Assembly: GCF_001598855.1 (NCBI RefSeq)
Contig: NZ_BCZS01000021.1
Location: 1 to 64,000, forward strand
From: Pluralibacter gergoviae ATCC 33028 = NBRC 105706
Lineage (GTDB): Bacteria; Pseudomonadota; Gammaproteobacteria; Enterobacterales; Enterobacteriaceae
Direction: 5' to 3'
DNA length: 64,000 nt
Part shown: positions 45,045 through 53,918 of the stretch, piece after piece
Numbering within the stretch: position 1 is the first letter of the stretch
Layout: every line of letters begins with the position of its first letter
Notes under the pieces: model-generated
What the model saw: only the letters and a program-made list of their open reading frames with translations
What the model was told of the DNA's origin: nothing
The model's database searches: none
Made by a program: the position numbers and the translations under genes

Positions 45045-45509
45045 TCATTGCGTCTCCAGCGGTAACCAGAGCGTGGCTTCAACCTCAATCAGTACCTCCG
45101 CACAGGGCAGCATTTCACTCACCTGGACTACCGTGGACACCGGCGACAGATCGGTAAAAAACAGTTTTCTGACGCGACTGTAGTAGGGAAAGTGGTCAAG
45201 GTTGCGAAAGTACTGCACCAGGCGGACGACATCATTCATTTTGCCGCCTTGCTCTTCCACGGTGCGGCGAACGATCTCCAGGACATACCAGCTTTGGGCG
45301 AGTATCGGCCCTTGCTTGATATCAGTGGAGAACTCCCCGCTTTCCCCCAGCAGACGGCGGGCGTCGTCGGGTATATCCCGAAAACCCCGCACAATTGTGG
45401 CGCTGTGCGGATCTACCGGGATGATCCCCGATAGAAATATGAAATCTCCGGCGCGTCGCCATGCGGAATATTGTGCGAGCGGTTGCCCTGCACCAGCATC
45501 AAGCGTCAC
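45045..45509 (-). CDS. Rid-family protein (YjgF/YER057c/UK114), non-archetypal
   Basis: A 154-residue protein. GTG start (45509) with GAGGAGG six bases upstream, overlapping the amidohydrolase stop by 11 bases. Family parts: FIFLSGIIPVDP, GPILAQSWYVLEIVRRTVEEQG and EVLIEVEATL. The arginine that RidA uses for imine hydrolysis (PARSCVEV in RidA) aligns with PVSTVVQV here, so that Arg is replaced by Ser; this points to one of the Rid4-Rid7 subgroups that work in catabolic operons. Role in this operon is probably handling of an enamine or carbamate-like intermediate. Confidence 0.8.
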   Translation of the reverse strand: MTLDAGAGQPLAQYSAWRRAGDFIFLSGIIPVDPHSATIVRGFRDIPDDARRLLGESGEFSTDIKQGPILAQSWYVLEIVRRTVEEQGGKMNDVVRLVQYFRNLDHFPYYSRVRKLFFTDLSPVSTVVQVSEMLPCAEVLIEVEATLWLPLETQ

Positions 45510-46770
45510 TGCGTACCTCCTCACTCCAGATTCGTTGGCTGATAAATTTTCCTGCGCGGATGACCTGACGTGTCGCACTCCTGAGCGGCCAGGTGTGGCT
45601 GTCGCTGCCGGGAAAGATAACCAGGTTTGCTTCCTCTCCGGCGCTTAACGGCGAACCCGCGCGGCTGGAGCCAGACAGGGCATGGCGGTCACAAATAAGC
45701 CTGGACTGGCGATCGAAAGGGCTATCAAGCTGGGCGGTGAATAACGCGCAGGTCAGCGTATCAAGCGGGTCGTAGCTCCCCATTGGGCAAAACGCGTCCT
45801 GCACATTATCGCAGCCGAGCAGAACGGGAATACCGGCTGACTGGGCTTCCTTAATCAGCGTGATCCCGCGCGCGCGGGGCGTGCGCCCCGCTACCGCATC
45901 CTGCAGGAGTAGATTGGTCATCGGCAGTGCAATAAGCGTGACGCGGTGCGCGGCCAGCACCGACAGGATATCCTGCGCCAGCGAATACGGGCTGGCGGAA
46001 AGGGCGCAACCGTGGCTGCAGCAGATATGTCCCGGGAAGGCGTGGGTCGATAAATAGTTTGCCAGCCAGCGCAGTCCAATGGCGCCCGGGGTTAACTCTT
46101 CATCAATGTGTAAATCCAGATCCAGCCGCCAGCGCGCGGCGCAGGAAAGCAGATTGGTCATTGCCGCTTCATCCCAATTTGAGGAGTGCACAAAGGCGCC
46201 AAGCAGGCAGCAGGAGCCACTTTGCGCTACCCTCCGGGCAATGTCTTCGGCCGATTTCGGACTGGCAAAGAGCCCCAGCGGTACGAGAGCAACACGTTCG
46301 AACGTGCAGCCCGGATGCGACATATTTGCAAGTGCCTGCCACGCTGGAGGAACAGCGGCGTCATACCAGTCGATATGCGTCCGTAAATGGTTTACGCCGT
46401 TGGCCGCAGCCCAGCTGACGGCGCGCGCGGCGCGCTGGTGGAGATCCTGCGCTGTCCAGTACCGACGATCCTGCTGCAGGGTTTCAATCGCTGCCAGAAG
46501 CCCCGGACGGGACGGTCGAGAGCGGGAGAATGTGAACGTTTTATCCAGATGAGCGTGCGGCTCAATTAGCCCAGGCAGTACCAGGGCGCCATTGAGATCC
46601 CAGCCATCTGCCTGCCGCACTCGGGCAGGATGTACGGTCTGAATACGCCCATCCGCGATGTGAATATCGGCATTCACCGGACCGCCTGCGTGCTGTGGCC
46701 AACTTGAGGGCAGCGTCCAGGCGGGCAGACGCGCATTATGAAGCAGAGATATTGGCTGGTTATTATTCAT
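45499..46770 (-). CDS. Cytosine-deaminase-like metal-dependent amidohydrolase
   Basis: A 423-residue amidohydrolase-superfamily enzyme (CodA/AtzC-like). Metal ligands: HAHLDKTFTF (residues 72 and 74), LDLHIDEEL, CCSHGCALSAS, and GCDNVQD with the last Asp. HIDEEL is typical of cytosine-deaminase-type enzymes, so deamination of an amino-substituted N-heterocycle is likely, but the substrate cannot be read from sequence. The start is ambiguous: ATG at 46770 is used; ATG at 46788 has GGAG upstream and is possible. First gene of the eight-gene unit, divergent from a LysR gene. Confidence 0.83.
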   Translation of the reverse strand: MNNNQPISLLHNARLPAWTLPSSWPQHAGGPVNADIHIADGRIQTVHPARVRQADGWDLNGALVLPGLIEPHAHLDKTFTFSRSRPSRPGLLAAIETLQQDRRYWTAQDLHQRAARAVSWAAANGVNHLRTHIDWYDAAVPPAWQALANMSHPGCTFERVALVPLGLFASPKSAEDIARRVAQSGSCCLLGAFVHSSNWDEAAMTNLLSCAARWRLDLDLHIDEELTPGAIGLRWLANYLSTHAFPGHICCSHGCALSASPYSLAQDILSVLAAHRVTLIALPMTNLLLQDAVAGRTPRARGITLIKEAQSAGIPVLLGCDNVQDAFCPMGSYDPLDTLTCALFTAQLDSPFDRQSRLICDRHALSGSSRAGSPLSAGEEANLVIFPGSDSHTWPLRSATRQVIRAGKFISQRIWSEEVRSDA

Positions 46771-47019
46771 GACATTCAACGTTCTCATCGCTAGCACCGC
46801 TCCACTATCGGGAGCGTTTTCCGTGCGCGGAAAAAGGAGGTCGCAGATAAAAATTTGTGACGCTCGCATCGAATACAGTGCCGGTAATGCTCCTGCAGAC
46901 ATTTGTTTTAAGGTGAAACGAAAGTTACCGTCAGCTAAAAACTACGGTATTGTGATAGTCACGTTGCGTCCAGCGCTTTGATTCGCACATCTCGTTGCAA
47001 AAAAGAGGGCACTACTACG

Positions 47020-47931
47020 ATGTTCGCATTTTCGCGTTTTTTGCTTTATTACACTGAGGTGGCCAGGCAGGGATCGTTTCGCAAAGCCTCTGATGTTCTG
47101 CACGTGGCGGCCTCTTCCATTGATAGACAGATTCTGCGAGTGGAAAAAGAGCTGGGTATGCCACTTTTTGAACGTAACCCGAATGGTTTGCGCCTGACGG
47201 CAGCCGGAGAGCTCTTGCTGCATGCCGCAGATAACTGGAAAAAGGACTTTCATCGCGTCTGCGAACAGCTTGATGATTTGCGAGGCCTGAGAAGAGGGCA
47301 TGTACGTATTGCGACCATTGATGCCGTCAATCGGCACTTCTTTTCCGCCATGCTCAGAGAGGTACACAGCGAATACCCCAATATCTCCTTCACGCTGACC
47401 ACAATGCCTAATATTGATATCCAGCAGGCGCTGCTTTCCGGAGAGGCGGATTTTGGTATCCTGCTGAATCCGCAAAGCTCGAAAGAGCTGCAGGTCCGGG
47501 CATTTGTTGAGGTTAATCTCGGGATTGTTGTCCGCGCAGATCATCCGCTTGCCGGTAAGCAGGGGATTCGCTTCAATCAGTGCCTTGATTACCCCTTTAT
47601 TATCCCTTCGGCACCGCTCATGCTATCCGGGCCTGTGGAAGCGTTACTTAATGTAAACAAAGGGTTAATAAAAGAGGCGGCGGTATCAAACAATATTCAT
47701 ATGATCCGGTCGCTGGTTAAAGAGGGGATAGGGATTGGGATCTTATGCTGGCTGGACATCATGGATGAGGTCGAAAACGGAGAACTGGTTTTCATTCCCC
47801 TTACCGACCCGCAGCTTCGTGAATTTACACTGGCGCTGTGCATCACTCCGGCACGTCAGCTATCGCTTGCGGCTTCAATGCTACTAAAAAGGCTCGAAAT
47901 TCTCTTCTCACAAATTCAGCCGGGACAGTGA
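47020..47931 (+). CDS. LysR-family regulator divergent from the catabolic operon
   Basis: A 303-residue LTTR. HTH: YYTEVARQGSFRKASDVLHV then AASSIDRQILRVEKELGMPL; effector domain from RGHVRIATIDAVNRHF onward, with IKEAAVSNNIHMIRSLVKEGIGIGIL near residue 240. Start MFAFSRFLLYY follows GAGGG. The 249-base gap to the amidohydrolase should hold the shared control region; GTGA-N3-TCAC at 46952-46962 is the only short palindrome noted. Likely the inducer-sensing activator of the operon. Confidence 0.87.
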   Translation: MFAFSRFLLYYTEVARQGSFRKASDVLHVAASSIDRQILRVEKELGMPLFERNPNGLRLTAAGELLLHAADNWKKDFHRVCEQLDDLRGLRRGHVRIATIDAVNRHFFSAMLREVHSEYPNISFTLTTMPNIDIQQALLSGEADFGILLNPQSSKELQVRAFVEVNLGIVVRADHPLAGKQGIRFNQCLDYPFIIPSAPLMLSGPVEALLNVNKGLIKEAAVSNNIHMIRSLVKEGIGIGILCWLDIMDEVENGELVFIPLTDPQLREFTLALCITPARQLSLAASMLLKRLEILFSQIQPGQ

Positions 47932-48002
47932 TATCCGGCGACGGTGGCTATAGAGAGGATGAAATCGCGTTGATGGATAATGACGGGAAAGCGATTATTG
48001 AA

Positions 48003-48079
48003 TGGTGCGTCCGAGTGGACTCGAACCACCGACCCCCACCATGTCAAGGTGGTGCTCTAACCAACTGAGCTACGGACGC
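48003..48079 (-). tRNA. valW: tRNA-Val (GAC), copy 3
   Basis: 77 nt including encoded CCA. Anticodon loop TTGACAT gives GAC, reading GUC/GUU valine codons. Acceptor stem GCGTCCG/CGGACGC and T-stem GGTGG/CCACT match the E. coli tRNA-Val 2B sequence. Transcribed last in the tandem array; no clear terminator follows it. Confidence 0.97.
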
Positions 48080-48087
48080 ACTGAAGA

Positions 48088-48164
48088 TGGTGCGTTTAAT
48101 TGGACTCGAACCAACGACCCCCACCATGTCAAGGTGGTGCTCTAACCAACTGAGCTATAAACGC
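48088..48164 (-). tRNA. tRNA-Val (GAC), copy 2
   Basis: 77 nt with CCA. Same anticodon arm and D-arm as its neighbours; the acceptor stem is GCGTTTA/TAAACGC, fully paired, and the T-stem GTTGG/CCAAT. It appears to be an extra, compensated variant beyond the two genes of E. coli. Separated from copies 1 and 3 by 5 and 8 bases. Confidence 0.96.
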
Positions 48165-48169
48165 AGAGA

Positions 48170-48246
48170 TGGTGCGTTCAATTGGACTCGAACCAACGAC
48201 CCCCACCATGTCAAGGTGGTGCTCTAACCAACTGAGCTATGAACGC
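48170..48246 (-). tRNA. valV: tRNA-Val (GAC), copy 1
   Basis: 77 nt with CCA; acceptor stem GCGTTCA/TGAACGC, T-stem GTTGG/CCAAT, the E. coli tRNA-Val 2A form. First of the array in the direction of transcription. Confidence 0.97.
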
Positions 48247-48510
48247 ACAACGGGGACGAATATTAGCGGCAGCTCGGGGAAGAGGCAAGAGGCAATCGCC
48301 ACTTTTCTTTCTCAAATCACGCGATTGCGGAACTATTAGGCATATTGCTGCTAATTTGCTGATGTATCGGGCGTTTTTTGCCCACTTTTATTGCGCTTAT
48401 TTTTTACTTTACCCGGGTGATAGCGATAATGGCGGCAGCGGCGGGCGATGCTGCGCTCGGGTTTATGATGTTTTTTTATGCACCACGTGCCGGCGGCGCT
48501 GTGCGTATTG

Positions 48511-49416
48511 CTATCCAATTGCCAGATAATCATTGTCCGGCGACGTTTTAACATAATGATAGAGCGCCGTCCGAAACCGGTTAATAAGATGAACGCTGCG
48601 CCTGTCCGGGTAGGCGTTCGTTATCATATAACAGATGCGTACCGGGGTTTCGCAGCTGAGCCGGTAGCGCTGAAGCGGAATAAAGCGGGATATCATCGCA
48701 ATATTGCCGGACTGCACGATGGACCAGCTGGTTTCATCGCGCAAAAAGCGCGCAAGCAGAGTGCAGGAGTCAACCCTTATCCTTGGCTGCCTCTGCCCTG
48801 GCCAGATCATTTTGTGCCATGCGTCAAAGTCCTGTCCCCAGCTGTGATACACCTCGTGGCTGACGTCGAGCTCAGCGGGATCTATCTCTTTAACATCTTT
48901 CGGCTGTGCGCAGGGTTTGACGACGTAATACTTTTGCTGAAATACGGCTTCACAGGTGATATTCGGCAGCTCAATCTTTTCAGAAACAAAGGCGATATCC
49001 AGCTCGCGTTTGCGGACCAATTCATAGGCTTCACGCGTTTGATAGGTTTTGAGCGACAGGGAGAGCGCGGATTCCTCCTCGCAAAATAACCTACCGATAT
49101 CGGCAATGATAGTTGTTCCAATACTATCAATAGCTGACACCGACAGATGGGACGCCGAGTCTTTTTGCAGATGATTTATCCGCGTATAAAATTCGACAAA
49201 CTGCCTGGCAATGGGTAAAAACTCCTCACCCTTGCCGGTAAGCATAATGTTGCGCTTGCCTTTATTGCGGATCATCAGCTCAAATCCAAGCTGATTTTCC
49301 AGTTGTTTAATACGATTTGTGATAGTGGGCTGGGTACGGCAAAGGATCTCTGAGGCTTTGGTTAAGTTCATTGCATCACAGACGATGACAAACGTTTCCA
49401 GAAGGATATATTCCAT
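48511..49416 (-). CDS. LysR-family regulator
   Basis: A 301-residue LTTR. HTH: ETFVIVCDAMNLTKASEILCR then TQPTITNRIKQLENQLGFEL; start MEYILLETF (49416) has GAGAAATT upstream, while the longer frame adds eight residues of no family likeness. Effector domain from HLSVSAIDSIGTTI. Ends with a basic, Tyr-rich tail. Same strand as the aminotransferase and permease genes that precede it, 98 bases downstream of them. Base composition is clearly more AT-rich than the backbone, as in those two genes. Confidence 0.85.
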   Translation of the reverse strand: MEYILLETFVIVCDAMNLTKASEILCRTQPTITNRIKQLENQLGFELMIRNKGKRNIMLTGKGEEFLPIARQFVEFYTRINHLQKDSASHLSVSAIDSIGTTIIADIGRLFCEEESALSLSLKTYQTREAYELVRKRELDIAFVSEKIELPNITCEAVFQQKYYVVKPCAQPKDVKEIDPAELDVSHEVYHSWGQDFDAWHKMIWPGQRQPRIRVDSCTLLARFLRDETSWSIVQSGNIAMISRFIPLQRYRLSCETPVRICYMITNAYPDRRSVHLINRFRTALYHYVKTSPDNDYLAIG

Positions 49417-49514
49417 AATTTCTCGCAGGGCAACTGGCAAATTTTATCGCTATGGATTAAAGAAAAAGGCCGCGTCCAGACAATATACGCGGCCAGTCCC
49501 GGGCAGGAAAGAGA

Positions 49515-50792
49515 TTAGCAGGTCAGCGCCGTGAGTTGCCGCGTAATGTCGAGAAATGCCTCAATATCCTCTACCGAGTTACAGTGCAGCGGGGATACGC
49601 GCACCATGCCATCAAGACCGAAGGACTTCACCATCCGGTGCGAATAGAGGCTTGAACTTGAACGCTCATAGACGATGACGTTCTTTTTCTCATATTCACG
49701 TACCGCCACTTCACAGGAGAGATTATCAAAGGCAATGCCGATGATCAGGTCCCGTTCATCAAGATTGGGATTGTCGACGCAGACCTCCACGCCATTCATA
49801 TTGCGCAGGCCGGGCGTTTTTTCGGTTCCGTTAAGCAGCGTATCCAGCAGTCCGCGCTCGTGTTCGGCAATACGGTTCATCCCGGCGACAAAAAGCGCTC
49901 TCCGGTCATCCTGCCCGTAGGCGGTTTTCATTCCCAGGGAGCACACGTAATCCACGATAGCCGTCAGGGCCGCATAGTGGGCCGGGGCCGGGCTGCCGAG
50001 CTCCCAGTCGGCGGCGGATTTTCCTGCCAGCTTATGGTGTGCCAGCGCCGCTACCCGGTCAGAAACGTAGGCAAGGCTGAAGCCCCTGACGCCAAAGAAC
50101 TTATAGGGGGCAAAATTCATCGCATCAATATTGAGTTTCTGGACATCGAGCACGCCGTGGGGAGCATGCTGCACAGCATCAATAATGATATAGATGTCAG
50201 GATTAATTTCGCGCGCTCTTTTGACGATAGTTTCAATATCGTAGATATAACCTGAAATATTTGAGGCCGCCATAACGCTCAGAATAGCCGTCTCTTTATC
50301 AATTAATGATATGACCTCCTCGGCGTCCACGCCGCCGGTAAGCGGGTTGCTCCTGGCAACGCGCAGTTCACAGTGAGTGTACTGCGCATAGTAGCTGATG
50401 GCGTCAAACGCGGACGGATGCTCCAGAATGGATGTCACCATATTGCTGCCGTCGGCATTTTCAGAGATAACCCTCACCAGATCGAACATCAGCTGAGAGG
50501 CCGTATAGCCGGGATAAATGGCGCCGTCGGCGGCATTGAAGATAATGCGTGCATCCTGGCGACCGCACTCTTCGATCTCCTGCAAGTACAGCGCCATCTG
50601 ATGATGTCTTTCTGAGCAATCCGGAATGGCATCAATTTCATGAAAAACCTGCTCTGCACGTTTTAGCCGAAAGGAACCGCCGGCATTATCAAAATAGAGC
50701 CTGGGTTTATCATGAATATCTTTATCAACATAATAAAACTGTTCTTTAATTTCCTGCATTTCCTGCGGGGTAAACATGGTGTAGCTGCGCAT
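49515..50792 (-). CDS. Class-V PLP-dependent aminotransferase/desulfurase-like enzyme
   Basis: A 425-residue fold-type I PLP enzyme. It has RLYFDNAGGSF near residue 31, the cofactor Asp in IIIDAVQHAPHG (D205) and the PLP lysine in NFAPYKFFGVRG (K231). The catalytic cysteine loop of cysteine desulfurases (RTGHHC in SufS) is replaced by SLYSHRMVKSFG, so this is not a normal desulfurase; an aminotransferase, lyase or epimerase reaction is more likely. AGGA before ATG; nine bases after an amino-acid permease gene, so it probably works on what that permease brings in. Confidence 0.8.
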   Translation of the reverse strand: MRSYTMFTPQEMQEIKEQFYYVDKDIHDKPRLYFDNAGGSFRLKRAEQVFHEIDAIPDCSERHHQMALYLQEIEECGRQDARIIFNAADGAIYPGYTASQLMFDLVRVISENADGSNMVTSILEHPSAFDAISYYAQYTHCELRVARSNPLTGGVDAEEVISLIDKETAILSVMAASNISGYIYDIETIVKRAREINPDIYIIIDAVQHAPHGVLDVQKLNIDAMNFAPYKFFGVRGFSLAYVSDRVAALAHHKLAGKSAADWELGSPAPAHYAALTAIVDYVCSLGMKTAYGQDDRRALFVAGMNRIAEHERGLLDTLLNGTEKTPGLRNMNGVEVCVDNPNLDERDLIIGIAFDNLSCEVAVREYEKKNVIVYERSSSSLYSHRMVKSFGLDGMVRVSPLHCNSVEDIEAFLDITRQLTALTC

Positions 50793-50801
50793 GATAATAT
50801 C

Positions 50802-52175
50802 CTATTGATTGTCTTTAACAACTTTTACAGTGTCAGTATCTGATTCATCAGCCAGGGGCGCTGCATTTCTTTTATACAGATATACGGGTACGCCCAGGCC
50901 CATCAGAATAAGTGCATAGAGGGCAATGATTGGCTGATAAATAATGGTGGAAATAATGACAAACAGTCCACTGATTATGCCGACGATAGGCGTTATCGGG
51001 TACAGCGGGACTCTAAATGGGCGAGGGCAATCGGCCCATTTCTTTCTCAGGATAAATAATCCTACAAAGGTCAGGGTATAGAAGACCCAGATAACCAGAG
51101 AGCCAATATCGGTCAGCGTATTAAACTTCTTAAAGAACAGGATGCTACTTACCGAAGCGATTAAAATATAGATGCCACTGTTTACCGGCATTCCCGTTTT
51201 GCTACTCAGACGGGCAAACCAGGCACTGCACGGCAGCAGGTTGCGGATCGCGAGGGCATAGGGAATACGCCAGGCGGCGCGAGTAAAGCCGGTCATCGAA
51301 CCCATAATCGAGACGACAATCCCGGCGGCAATCAGTTTACCGCCAAAATTGCCGAACAGCAGCGTCGCGACATCTCCGCCCGGGGTAGCAGAAGCCCCCA
51401 GCTGCGCCGGCGTCATGACTTTCAGATAGGCGATGTTAATAATCAGATAGACTGCGGTGACGGTCAGGATGCCAAAAATGATCGCTTTGGGTAAGTCGCG
51501 CCCCGGATTTCTCATTTCACCGGCAATGACGCTGGCATTACACCAGCCGTCGGTAGCGTATAATGTGGCCATAACGCTAATTGCCAGACCCTGCCAGAAG
51601 GGATGGCTTTCAGAGAGAATGGGCTCAAACTGAATTTTCAGCGGAGCATCATTAATAAACAGGCCACAAACGATGATTAATATAATGGGAATGAATTTAA
51701 GAACCGTTGCCGTGTTTTGAAAAAGACTTGCGGCGCTGTTGCCGAAATAGTTAATCAGCGTCATCAAAACCACTAACCCACAGGCCAGCGGAATGTTCAT
51801 CTGCGGATCCAGCCCTAACAGCGCGCAGGCGGTCGTACCGAACACCACCGCCGCCGCCGCAATGCGAATGGGATAGAAGGCAACCATCTGGGACCAGGCG
51901 ATCATATAGCCAAACACCCGGCTGTAGATCTTCTCCAGATAGGTCATCATACCGCCGGTTTCTGGGATAAGCGCGCCAATTTCAGCAAATACCAGCCCGC
52001 CGCACAGTCCCATAAAACAGCCAATAACCCAGGCCAGAAGCCCGAAGCTGGCAGAGCCGGTAGCGTCGAACACGGCCTGAGGTTTAAAAAATATGCCTGT
52101 ACCAATGATTGTACCTACGATCATTGCCCAGGCATTGAAACAGGATACGTTACGTTCTAATTTATCCTTTGCCAT
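50802..52175 (-). CDS. APC-superfamily amino-acid permease (LAT/SteT type)
   Basis: A 457-residue membrane protein with about twelve hydrophobic segments. APC signature at the N-terminus: NAWAMIVGTIIGTGIFFKPQ; consensus helix 6 to 8 region with YATDGWCNASVIAGEMRNPGRDLPKAI, closest in style to the LAT/SteT Ser/Thr exchangers and YfnA types. Substrate unknown. First gene of a permease-aminotransferase-LysR unit that is AT-richer than surrounding DNA. Confidence 0.85.
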   Translation of the reverse strand: MAKDKLERNVSCFNAWAMIVGTIIGTGIFFKPQAVFDATGSASFGLLAWVIGCFMGLCGGLVFAEIGALIPETGGMMTYLEKIYSRVFGYMIAWSQMVAFYPIRIAAAAVVFGTTACALLGLDPQMNIPLACGLVVLMTLINYFGNSAASLFQNTATVLKFIPIILIIVCGLFINDAPLKIQFEPILSESHPFWQGLAISVMATLYATDGWCNASVIAGEMRNPGRDLPKAIIFGILTVTAVYLIINIAYLKVMTPAQLGASATPGGDVATLLFGNFGGKLIAAGIVVSIMGSMTGFTRAAWRIPYALAIRNLLPCSAWFARLSSKTGMPVNSGIYILIASVSSILFFKKFNTLTDIGSLVIWVFYTLTFVGLFILRKKWADCPRPFRVPLYPITPIVGIISGLFVIISTIIYQPIIALYALILMGLGVPVYLYKRNAAPLADESDTDTVKVVKDNQ

Positions 52176-52512
52176 AGTGTGTAACCTTTGAATTTGTTCA
52201 TAATCGGATTTAAAAAATCAATAATGACTACAGGGATATTTAATGGCGTGGTAAATGAATATAAAAATTCATTATTACTATCTACAATATAAGTTTGATT
52301 TATATTATTAAAACTATCGTAATAACAAAGAGTTGGCGTGATTTTCTTTATCTGTAAAATATTTTTTGAAAAAATAAAATAAAGTTATTTATTCACGTGT
52401 GTTTAATAAAGAGTACACAAGTTGATATTTATCGATCTGGATCTCAGAATGGAAATAATAACATTGACCACAGTGAACTTTAAAGAAGAAAGCGCATTGC
52501 GAAGAATATAAA
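52176..52512. other. AT-rich gene-free stretch upstream of the permease
   Basis: About 340 bases of strongly AT-rich DNA, with many TTTATT/AATAAA runs. It must contain the permease promoter and probably binds H-NS; no specific site or small frame is recognised. Confidence 0.5.
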
Positions 52513-52537
52513 AAAGTGCCGCCCGATATGGGGCGGC
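52513..52537 (-). terminator. mdtK terminator
   Basis: On the mdtK strand GCCGCCC-CATATC-GGGCGGC followed by ACTTTTTTAT. Confidence 0.88.
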
Positions 52538-52544
52538 TTAGGGC

Positions 52545-53918
52545 TTAGCGCGACGCCCGCGCCAGGATCGTCACCGACGGCTGGCGCTGAATGTAGCGCA
52601 TCCGCAGCATCATCAGAATCGCCGCGCAGGTCAGGCCGATAATAAAGCCGGTCCAGAAGCCTGCGGGGCCCATGCGCGGCACCACCAGGTCGGTGAGCGC
52701 CAGAATATAGCCGCTCGGCAGCCCCAGCACCCAGTAGGCGGTGAAGGTAATGAAGAAGATCGAACGCGTGTCCTTATAGCCGCGCAGGATGCCGCTGCCC
52801 ACCACCTGAATCGAATCGGAGATTTGATACAGTCCGGCCAGCAGCATCAGCTGCGAGGCGAGGGCAACCACCTGCGGGTTCTCGTTGTAGAGCATGGCGA
52901 TGTGCTCGCGCAGCGCCACGGTAAAGATAGCGGTCAGTATCGCCATGCAGACAGCGACCCCCAGACCGGTGCGCGCGGCGGTCTGGGCCTCCAGCGTTGA
53001 CCCCTGACCCAGCCGGAAGCCGACGCGGATGGTTACCGCCGCACCCAGCGACATCGGCAGAACGAACATCAGCGAGCTGAAGTTGAGGGCTATCTGGTGT
53101 CCCGCCACATCGACAATGCCCAGCGGCGACACCAGCAGTGCCACGACCGCAAACAGCGTCACTTCGAAAAACAGCGCCAGAGCGATAGGCAGGCCGAGCT
53201 GCACCAGGCGTTTCATTACCGCAAAATCAGGCCTGCGGGAGGCCTCCTGCGGGCGGATATCGCGCATGGAGCGGGCGCGCCTGACGTAGGAGAGCATGGC
53301 AATAAACATCACCCAGTACACCGCCGCCGTCGCCACGCCGCAGCCGACGCCGCCGAGGCGGGGCATACCGAAGTGGCCGTAGATAAAGATGTAGTTAACC
53401 GGAATATTCACCAGCAGGCCGAGAAAGCCCATCACCATCCCCGGCTTGGTTTTCGCCAGCCCCTCGCACTGGTTGCGCGCCACCTGAAAGCAGAGATAGC
53501 CCGGCGCGCCCCACAGCAGGCAGCGCAGGTAGCGCACGGCGATATCCGCCAGCTCCGGGTCGATGTCGTGCATTGAGCGGATGATATAGCCCGCGTTCCA
53601 CAGCACCACCATCACCAGCACGGAGACAATAGACGCCAGCCAGAAGCCCTGGCACACCTGATGGGCGATGCGGTCGCGGCGCCCGGAGCCGTTAAGCTGG
53701 GCGACCACCGGCGTGAGGGCCAGCAGCAGGCCGTGGCCAAACAGGATGGCCGGCAGCCAGATAGAGGTGCCGATGGCGACGGCGGCCATGTCGGTTGCGC
53801 TGTAGCCGCCCGCCATGACCGTATCGACGAAGCCCATCGCCGTCTGGGCGATCTGCGCAAAGATCACCGGAATAGCCAGCGCAAGGAGCTGGCGCGCTTC
53901 AATAACGTACTTTTGCAC
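52545..53918 (-). CDS. mdtK: MATE multidrug efflux pump MdtK (NorM)
   Basis: A 457-residue inner-membrane Na+ or H+-coupled exporter for cationic drugs and fluoroquinolones. Twelve hydrophobic segments; [20 protein letters not shown] near residue 25 and [20 protein letters not shown] near residue 150 are nearly identical to E. coli MdtK, also 457 residues. The 281-base gap to ribC holds both promoters; no regulator site was identified. Confidence 0.96.
   Translation of the reverse strand: MQKYVIEARQLLALAIPVIFAQIAQTAMGFVDTVMAGGYSATDMAAVAIGTSIWLPAILFGHGLLLALTPVVAQLNGSGRRDRIAHQVCQGFWLASIVSVLVMVVLWNAGYIIRSMHDIDPELADIAVRYLRCLLWGAPGYLCFQVARNQCEGLAKTKPGMVMGFLGLLVNIPVNYIFIYGHFGMPRLGGVGCGVATAAVYWVMFIAMLSYVRRARSMRDIRPQEASRRPDFAVMKRLVQLGLPIALALFFEVTLFAVVALLVSPLGIVDVAGHQIALNFSSLMFVLPMSLGAAVTIRVGFRLGQGSTLEAQTAARTGLGVAVCMAILTAIFTVALREHIAMLYNENPQVVALASQLMLLAGLYQISDSIQVVGSGILRGYKDTRSIFFITFTAYWVLGLPSGYILALTDLVVPRMGPAGFWTGFIIGLTCAAILMMLRMRYIQRQPSVTILARASR

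Noticed and set aside
46952..46962. GTGA-N3-TCAC as the operator of the catabolic LysR
   Set aside because: Too short and lacks a convincing T-N11-A context; noted only in the LysR entry.
47838..48068. Open frame that runs from the LysR 3' end into the tRNA genes
   Set aside because: It overlaps the LysR gene in another frame and reads through a tRNA; not a gene.
48003..48246. Three near-identical 77-base units, considered as a repeat array or CRISPR
   Set aside because: Each folds as a full tRNA-Val with CCA; there are no spacers of constant length or cas genes.
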